Shown here: positions 14,345-18,889 of the stretch, piece after piece | How positions within the stretch are numbered: the stretch's first letter is position 1 | Layout: every line of letters starts with the position of its first letter | From: Frankiales bacterium | Lineage (GTDB): Bacteria; Actinomycetota; Actinomycetes; Mycobacteriales; SCTD01 | Assembly: GCA_025464695.1 (NCBI GenBank) | Contig: JAODNQ010000112.1 | Span: 1 to 18,889, forward strand | Direction: 5' to 3' | Length of the DNA stretch: 18,889 nucleotides | Made by a program: the position numbers and the translations under genes | Notes under the pieces: generated by a model | Seen by the model: only the letters and a program-made list of their open reading frames with translations | The model's database searches: none | What the model was told of the DNA's origin: nothing

Positions 14345-16636
14345 CTAGCGGACCGTCAGCCGCAGCGCGCCGGTCCGGTCGGCCGTGTGGGCGACGCCCT
14401 TCACGACGACGACGGCGCCGGGGCGCAGACCGCTCAGGGCGACCGTGGACGCGCCGTCGGTCGTCACGGCCAGCGCCACCCGGCGCGCCGTCGCGAGGCC
14501 GGCGCGGGCGGCGTCGACGCGCAGGCCGCGCACGCCGGTCAGGCCGAGCGACAGGGACGGGCTCTGCGCCTTGAGCGCCCCGCGCTGCCACGTCTGGTCG
14601 GTGACCACCGCGGGGGACGGGTCGCCGGGGACGTCGGGGCGCTGGGTCTTGTGCACGGTGATGACGTGGTCGGGCAGGGCCGCGCTGCGGGCGACGACGT
14701 GCGCGAGCGTGCCCGGCGTCGTCGTGCGGGCGGACAGGTCGCGGACCCAGTAGGCGCCCGTCGGGCCGATGCCGAGGTCGGCGCGGCTCAGGTGCGGGTA
14801 CCACGTGTAGTCGACCGTGGCCGGCGCCTTGGTGCGCAGGGTGCGGCCCAGCTGCGACGTCGGGGCGGCGAAGGCGTCCTGGGCGGCGTAGTCCAGGTGG
14901 CCCTCCGCCGGGTAGAGCTCGAAGTGGTAGCGGTAGCCCAGGGTGTCGAACTGCTGCACCTGCTGCAGGACGCTCGGCAGCGGCACCAGCTCGTCGACCG
15001 CGCCGCTGCTGATCACGTACTGCAGCTCGCGGGCGTTGCGCACCAGGGGCAGGGTGTCGCCGTCGTCGGTGCAGCGGCCGGGAGCGCCCGGCGCCCGGAC
15101 GTCGCCGACGACGCGCACGCCGCAGGTCGGCGGACCGGCGAGCGGCATGGCCTTGGCGAACAGGTCGGGGTAGGCCAGGCCCAGCTTGTAGGAGGCGTAG
15201 CCGCCCATCGAGTAGCCCGACACCACGGTGCGGTCGGGGTCGAGCGTGTACGCGTGGGCGACCCGGTTCCAGACCTCCCACACGTCGACCTCGGCCTCGT
15301 CGAAGTACCACATGTCGGGCCCTCGGCCGAGCGTCGTGGCGCAGATCGAGCGCCGGTCCTCGCAGGTCTGCTGCACCTGGTTCGGGTCCAGGGCGCCGTA
15401 CTGGTTGTGGTTCACGCCGAGGCTGTGGAGCATCCAGGTCAGCGGCGTCGGGGTGCCCCGGCGGTAGGTGGTCGGGACGTAGACGGCGTAGGGCTGGACC
15501 CGGCCGAGGAAGTTCGGGCGCAGGTCGCCGGTGGGGTTGTCCCCGCCGTTGGCGATGACCCCCTGGCCGAGGTCGAGCCGGCTGACCAGCCAGCGGTTGC
15601 TGTACCCCGTCACGAGCGGCTCCGGCGTCGCCTTCTTCGCGCCGAGCTCCGACCAGGTCAGGTCCAGGGCGAACGGCGCGACGTCCTTCTGCGACAGCGC
15701 CTCGGCCTGGTGGTCCTCCATCCAGTAGTTGCCGAGGTCGGTCGCGCGGACCGCGGCGCTCGTGCCCCCGACGTTGCTGAACGCGCCGTGCTTGTACTGC
15801 TGCGGCTCCTGCCGGACCGTGCGGTAGCTGACGTTGTAGACGGCGGTCCCGCCGGGAGCGACCCCGCCGGCCGCCGGCGCCATCGCGTCGCCCGCCGCGT
15901 TCGCGAGGCCGGCCACGAGCCGCACCCGCCAGGTCCCGCTCACGGGCAGGACGGTCCGCGGCACGCGGACGACGAACGAGCGGGCGGCGCGGTCGACGGT
16001 CAGCCCGGAGGAGACGTCCTTGCGGGCCCCCGTGCGGGCGTCGACGAGCCAGGCGCCCTTCCCGCTCACCACGAGGGCGCGCTCCAGGCCGGGGGAGCTG
16101 ACGCCGGCGCCTGCGGGCCAGGCGCGGACGCCGTCCTGGGTGGAGGCGTTCGTGTCGAGCCCCCAGACCGCGAGGGGCACGGACGGGTCCTGCAGGGTGT
16201 TCCAGTCGACCCGCCAGTAGGACGCCGCCGCGTCGAGGCCGACGGCGTTGCGGAACACGTCGGCGCCGTTCATCGCGGCCGGGCCATCCGGGTAGGTGTA
16301 GGAGCCGTCGGTGGGCGCGAGGTTCGCGATCGCGCCGGTCGGCTGCGGGACCGTGGCCGCGCCGTGGTCGTCGTAGAGGAAGTCGCTCCAGTACGAGGCC
16401 CCGTTCCCGAGCCGCTCCGTGCCGCTGGTGCGGGGGAAGGACTCCCCGAACGGCCAGCCCTTCGGCGTCGGCAGGGCCGTCTCGGGGCGGCGGGCCGCCG
16501 CGGGGACGCCTGTCGGCATCCCTGCCACGGTCTCGAGGCTGCCGACGGTCACCCGGGGCGAGGGCGGAGCGGCGGTGGCGGCGCCCGCGGCGAGCAGGGC
16601 GGTGCCGAGGGCGAGGACGGTCAGGGAGCGCAGCAC
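14345..16636 (-). CDS. Secreted alpha/beta hydrolase (esterase or prolyl-oligopeptidase/PHB-depolymerase-like)
   Basis: This 763-residue protein has a signal peptide: [22 protein letters not shown] with cleavage near residue 22. A long N-terminal region (about 40-350), probably beta-rich and of no clear family, precedes the hydrolase domain. There the nucleophile elbow GYSMGGY gives Ser476, GAVDELVPL gives Asp548 and EGHLDY gives His580, so the triad is complete. Residues about 630-763 form a C-terminal strand-rich region ending in TGALRLTVR. The Cys pairs near [10 protein letters not shown] and CGV...RCTDD suggest disulfides in an exported protein. It might be a peptidase or polyester esterase. 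The GTG start at 16636 follows GGAGG closely. A 7-bp palindrome lies in its leader. The 59-aa gene follows 18 bp after the stop. Confidence 0.85.
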   Translation of the reverse strand: MLRSLTVLALGTALLAAGAATAAPPSPRVTVGSLETVAGMPTGVPAAARRPETALPTPKGWPFGESFPRTSGTERLGNGASYWSDFLYDDHGAATVPQPTGAIANLAPTDGSYTYPDGPAAMNGADVFRNAVGLDAAASYWRVDWNTLQDPSVPLAVWGLDTNASTQDGVRAWPAGAGVSSPGLERALVVSGKGAWLVDARTGARKDVSSGLTVDRAARSFVVRVPRTVLPVSGTWRVRLVAGLANAAGDAMAPAAGGVAPGGTAVYNVSYRTVRQEPQQYKHGAFSNVGGTSAAVRATDLGNYWMEDHQAEALSQKDVAPFALDLTWSELGAKKATPEPLVTGYSNRWLVSRLDLGQGVIANGGDNPTGDLRPNFLGRVQPYAVYVPTTYRRGTPTPLTWMLHSLGVNHNQYGALDPNQVQQTCEDRRSICATTLGRGPDMWYFDEAEVDVWEVWNRVAHAYTLDPDRTVVSGYSMGGYASYKLGLAYPDLFAKAMPLAGPPTCGVRVVGDVRAPGAPGRCTDDGDTLPLVRNARELQYVISSGAVDELVPLPSVLQQVQQFDTLGYRYHFELYPAEGHLDYAAQDAFAAPTSQLGRTLRTKAPATVDYTWYPHLSRADLGIGPTGAYWVRDLSARTTTPGTLAHVVARSAALPDHVITVHKTQRPDVPGDPSPAVVTDQTWQRGALKAQSPSLSLGLTGVRGLRVDAARAGLATARRVALAVTTDGASTVALSGLRPGAVVVVKGVAHTADRTGALRLTVR

Positions 16637-16656
16637 GGTTCCTCCAACGAGTGTCC

Positions 16657-16674
16657 CCCGTGTTTCGACACGGG
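16657..16674. promoter_or_regulatory. Perfect inverted repeat in the esterase-nucS divergent region
   Basis: CCCGTGT, loop TTCG, ACACGGG: 7-bp arms with no mismatch, 20 bases upstream of the esterase start and 34 bases upstream of nucS. It could be an operator for a dimeric repressor or a hairpin in the esterase leader just ahead of its ribosome binding site. Confidence 0.4.
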
Positions 16675-16695
16675 CAGTGCACCTTCCTGCCCGCC

Positions 16696-16708
16696 TAGGC
16701 TCCCGGTC
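16696..16708 (+). promoter_or_regulatory. Leaderless-type promoter of nucS
   Basis: TAGGCT (16696-16701) fits TANNNT and ends exactly 7 bases before GTG 16709, the same layout as at murA. No Shine-Dalgarno sequence precedes the start, so transcription probably begins at the start codon. Confidence 0.6.
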
Positions 16709-17362
16709 GTGCGCCTCGTGATCGCGACCTGCTCCGTGGACTACGTCGGGCGCCTCACTGCCCACCTGCCCACGGCGACCCGCCTGCTCATGGTCAAGGC
16801 CGACGGCAGCGTCCTCGTGCACTCCGACACCGGCGGCTACAAGCCCCTGATGTGGATGACCCCGCCCTGCACCCTGGCCGTCGCCGACGACGTCTGGACC
16901 GTGACGAACAAGGGCGGCGAGCAGCTGGTGATCAGCGTCGAGGAGGTGCTGTCCGACGTCGGGCACGAGCTCGGGCGCGACCCCGGCCTGGTCAAGGACG
17001 GCGTCGAGAAGCACCTGCAGGAGCTGCTCGCCGACCAGTGCCACGTGCTCGGCGCGGGGTGGTCGGTGGTGCGCCGCGAGTACCCCACCGACATCGGGCC
17101 GGTCGACCTGCTGTGCCGCGACGCCGACGGCGCCCACGTGATCGTCGAGGTCAAGCGGCACGCCGAGATCGACGGCGTCGAGCAGCTGACCCGGTACCTC
17201 CAGCGGGTCTCGACCGTGCTCGGGGACGTCAAGGGCGTGCTGGCCGCGCAGACGTTCAAGCCGCAGGCCAAGGTCCTGGCGGCGGACCGCGGGATCACCT
17301 GCGTGCAGCTCGACTACGACGCGCTGCGGGGCCTCGAGCCGGGCGTCCCGACGCTCTTCTAG
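16709..17362 (+). CDS. nucS: Mismatch-specific endonuclease NucS (EndoMS)
   Basis: NucS cuts both strands at G:T, G:G and T:T mismatches and is the post-replicative mismatch-repair nuclease of Actinobacteria without MutS/MutL. At 217 residues the length is typical. An N-terminal DNA-binding and dimerisation half (about 1-110, with [12 protein letters not shown] at 42-53) is followed by the RecB-like nuclease core: IGPVDLL with Asp133 and IVEVKRH with Glu147 and Lys149, then QLTRYL (159-164). The C-terminus, PGVPTLF, looks like the beta-clamp-binding tail described for this family. The GTG start has no ribosome binding site but lies 7 bases after a TAGGCT box. It is divergent from the secreted esterase; its stop codon overlaps the palindrome ahead of the dehydrogenase gene. 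Confidence 0.96.
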   Translation: MRLVIATCSVDYVGRLTAHLPTATRLLMVKADGSVLVHSDTGGYKPLMWMTPPCTLAVADDVWTVTNKGGEQLVISVEEVLSDVGHELGRDPGLVKDGVEKHLQELLADQCHVLGAGWSVVRREYPTDIGPVDLLCRDADGAHVIVEVKRHAEIDGVEQLTRYLQRVSTVLGDVKGVLAAQTFKPQAKVLAADRGITCVQLDYDALRGLEPGVPTLF

Positions 17363-17386
17363 ACCAGGCTGGTCTACTGGTCAGTA
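17361..17386. promoter_or_regulatory. Two overlapping palindromes, likely operator of the dehydrogenase gene
   Basis: AGACCA-GGC-TGGTCT (17361-17375) and TACTG-GT-CAGTA (17375-17386) share one base. CTGGTC also occurs twice as a direct repeat 8 bases apart. The second palindrome resembles the operators of TetR-type repressors, which often control acyl-CoA genes in actinobacteria. The AT-rich run TAACAAAAT just after it (17385-17393) is the only such stretch nearby and may be the -10 area. Confidence 0.5.
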
Positions 17387-17413
17387 ACAAAATCCCCCCA
17401 GGAGGCACCAGAG

Positions 17414-18889
17414 ATGGCACGCGAGTTCACCAAGGTCGGCGTCGTCGGGCTCGGCACGATGGGTGCCGGCATCGCCGAGGTCCTCGCCCGTTCCGGCATC
17501 GAGGTCGTGGGCTACGAGCCCGAGCAGGAGGGCGTCGACCGCGCGCGCACGCGGCTCGAGGGCTCGACCGCCCGCGCCGTCGCCAAGGGCAAGCTCGACG
17601 AGGCCGACGCGGCCGCGCTGCTCGGCCGCATCTCCACCGGCACCGACCTGTCGGCGCTCAAGGACTGCCACCTGGTCGTGGAGGCCGTGCCGGAGGACCT
17701 CGAGGGCAAGAAGGCGCTGTTCGCGCAGCTCGACGGCCTGCTCGCCGACGACGCCGTCCTGGCCACCAACACCAGCGCGCTCTCGGTCACCGACCTCGCG
17801 ACCTCGACCCGCCTGCCCTCCCGCGTCATCGGCCTGCACTGGTTCAACCCGGCCCCGGTCATGGACCTCGTCGAGGTCATCAGCACCGTCGTCACCGACC
17901 CGTCCGTGGTCGAGGACGTCGAGGCGCTGGTGACCGCGGTCGGCAAGAGCGACGTCACCGTCGGCGACCGGGCCGGGTTCATCGCCAACGCCCTGCTGTT
18001 CGGCTACCTCAACAACGCCCTGCGCATGTACGAGGCGAAGTACGCGTCCCGCGAGGACATCGACGCCGCGATGCGCTTCGGCTGCGGCCACCCGATGGGC
18101 CCGCTGGCGCTGCTCGACCTCATCGGCCTCGACAGCGCGCTCGCCATCCTCGAGACCATGTACAAGCAGTCCCGCGACCACCGGCACGCCCCCGCGCCGC
18201 TGCTCAAGCAGTACGTCAGCGCCGGGCTGCTCGGCCGCAAGTCCGGCCGCGGCCTCTACACCTACGCCGCCCCCGGCTCGCCCGAGGTGGTCGCGGACGC
18301 CGACACCCCCAGCGGTGCGGCCGCCGCGGAGGGCCGTCGCGTGCAGAAGGTCGCCGTCATCGGCACCGGCACCATGGCCACGGGGATCATCGAGGTCTGC
18401 GCCAAGAGCGGCTACGACGTCGTCTTCCGGGCCCGCGGCGCCGACAAGGTCGCCGGCGTGCAGAAGAAGCTCGAGGGCAGCCTGGCCAAGCAGGTCCAGC
18501 GGGGCAAGCTCACGGAGGAGGCGCAGGCCGAGGTGCTCGGGCGCGTCACCGGCACGACCGAGCTCGACGACCTCGCGGACTGCGACCTCGTCATCGAGGC
18601 CGTCGTCGAGGACCTCGCCATCAAGAAGGCGCTGTTCTCCGCGCTCGACGACGTCATGAAGCCCGGCGCCGTGCTCGCCACCACGACCTCGTCGCTGCCG
18701 GTCATCGAGCTCGCCACCGCGACCGACCGCCCGCAGGACGTCGTCGGCATGCACTGGTTCAACCCGGCGACGCTCATGAAGCTCGTCGAGGTCGTCCCGA
18801 CCGTGACGACCGCGCCCGACGTCGTCGCCACCGTGCTCGCCGTCTGCGCGAAGACCACGAAGGTCCCCGTGCTCTGCGGCGACCGCGCC
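17414..18889 (+). CDS. Tandem-domain 3-hydroxyacyl-CoA (3-hydroxybutyryl-CoA) dehydrogenase, cut by the window edge
   Basis: The enzyme oxidises L-3-hydroxyacyl-CoA with NAD, or runs in reverse on acetoacetyl-CoA. 492 codons are visible with no stop. The first copy has the NAD-binding loop GLGTMGAG (12-19), the conserved LHWFNPAPVMDLVEV, FIANALLFGYLNNA and GPLALLDLIGLD. A linker rich in Ala/Pro (about 290-310) leads to a second copy starting VAVIGTGTMATG, with G317 opening the loop and again MHWFNPATLMKLVEV. The third Gly of the second NAD loop is Ala. Duplicated enzymes of roughly 590 residues are known in Streptomyces, so about 100 residues should lie past the window. ATG 17414 follows AGGAGG by 8 bases. 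Two palindromes upstream suggest repressor control. It may supply or drain the C4 pool used with the MeaA-type mutase. Confidence 0.93.
   Translation, partial: MAREFTKVGVVGLGTMGAGIAEVLARSGIEVVGYEPEQEGVDRARTRLEGSTARAVAKGKLDEADAAALLGRISTGTDLSALKDCHLVVEAVPEDLEGKKALFAQLDGLLADDAVLATNTSALSVTDLATSTRLPSRVIGLHWFNPAPVMDLVEVISTVVTDPSVVEDVEALVTAVGKSDVTVGDRAGFIANALLFGYLNNALRMYEAKYASREDIDAAMRFGCGHPMGPLALLDLIGLDSALAILETMYKQSRDHRHAPAPLLKQYVSAGLLGRKSGRGLYTYAAPGSPEVVADADTPSGAAAAEGRRVQKVAVIGTGTMATGIIEVCAKSGYDVVFRARGADKVAGVQKKLEGSLAKQVQRGKLTEEAQAEVLGRVTGTTELDDLADCDLVIEAVVEDLAIKKALFSALDDVMKPGAVLATTTSSLPVIELATATDRPQDVVGMHWFNPATLMKLVEVVPTVTTAPDVVATVLAVCAKTTKVPVLCGDRA

Noticed and set aside
12585..16682. Minus-strand open frame of about 1365 codons overlapping the esterase and cyclase
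   Set aside because: It is a shifted frame of two well-supported genes, with no recognisable motif.
1..18889. CRISPR arrays, insertion sequences, tRNA or rRNA genes, phage genes, riboswitch-like leaders (including a B12 riboswitch ahead of the mutase)
   Set aside because: No regularly spaced repeats, transposase motifs, cloverleaf-like segments or long structured leaders were seen; intergenic gaps are too short for a cobalamin riboswitch.

Overview
The window reads as chromosomal DNA from a very GC-rich actinobacterium. The evidence is the strong G/C bias at third codon positions, many GTG starts, 4-base GTGA gene overlaps, leaderless-type promoters, a MurA with Asp at the Cys115 position, and a NucS/EndoMS endonuclease (the mismatch-repair route of Actinobacteria that lack MutS/MutL). 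murA and nucS lie about 15 kb apart on the same strand. This recalls the mycobacterial arrangement, where murA and nucS sit a few genes apart downstream of the ATP synthase operon, here with a different set of genes between them.

Layout. 10-342 (-) is a short rhodanese-domain protein that seems to stop inside its last structural element. It is divergent from murA (376-1650, +). murA is convergent with a small membrane protein (1647-1976, -) and shares a CTAG double stop with it. Then on + come a single-domain STAS protein (2112-2429), a membrane-anchored matrixin-like zinc protease (2499-3332) and a ZIP-type metal transporter (3346-4086). A GNAT acetyltransferase (-, 3977-4630) runs antisense into the transporter gene. 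4752-7749 (+) is a tight operon: a B12-dependent acyl-CoA mutase of the MeaA/ethylmalonyl-CoA type, then two uncharacterised proteins, each joined by a GTGA overlap. 7872-12185 (+) is a second operon of three alpha/beta hydrolases: a secreted one, a cytosolic one and a type-B carboxylesterase. It is convergent with a minus-strand cluster (16636 down to 12233) holding a secreted esterase/peptidase, a previously unlisted 59-aa membrane protein and a triple-GAF diguanylate cyclase. nucS (16709-17362, +) is divergent from that cluster and is followed by a tandem-domain 3-hydroxyacyl-CoA dehydrogenase (17414 to the window edge) behind two overlapping palindromes.

How it fits together. Core functions (wall precursor synthesis, mismatch repair) are interleaved with short-chain acyl-CoA metabolism (MeaA-type mutase and hydroxyacyl-CoA dehydrogenase, both plausible parts of ethylmalonyl-CoA or butyrate/acetate metabolism) and ester scavenging (four hydrolases, two exported). 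Coding density is very high; no gene-free stretch exceeds about 140 bases. I see no tRNA, rRNA, CRISPR array, insertion sequence, phage gene or attachment site. I found no obviously new large system. The best candidates for unrecognised biology are the two unknown proteins translationally coupled to the MeaA-type mutase, the three-hydrolase operon, and the 59-aa protein between the secreted esterase and the diguanylate cyclase.
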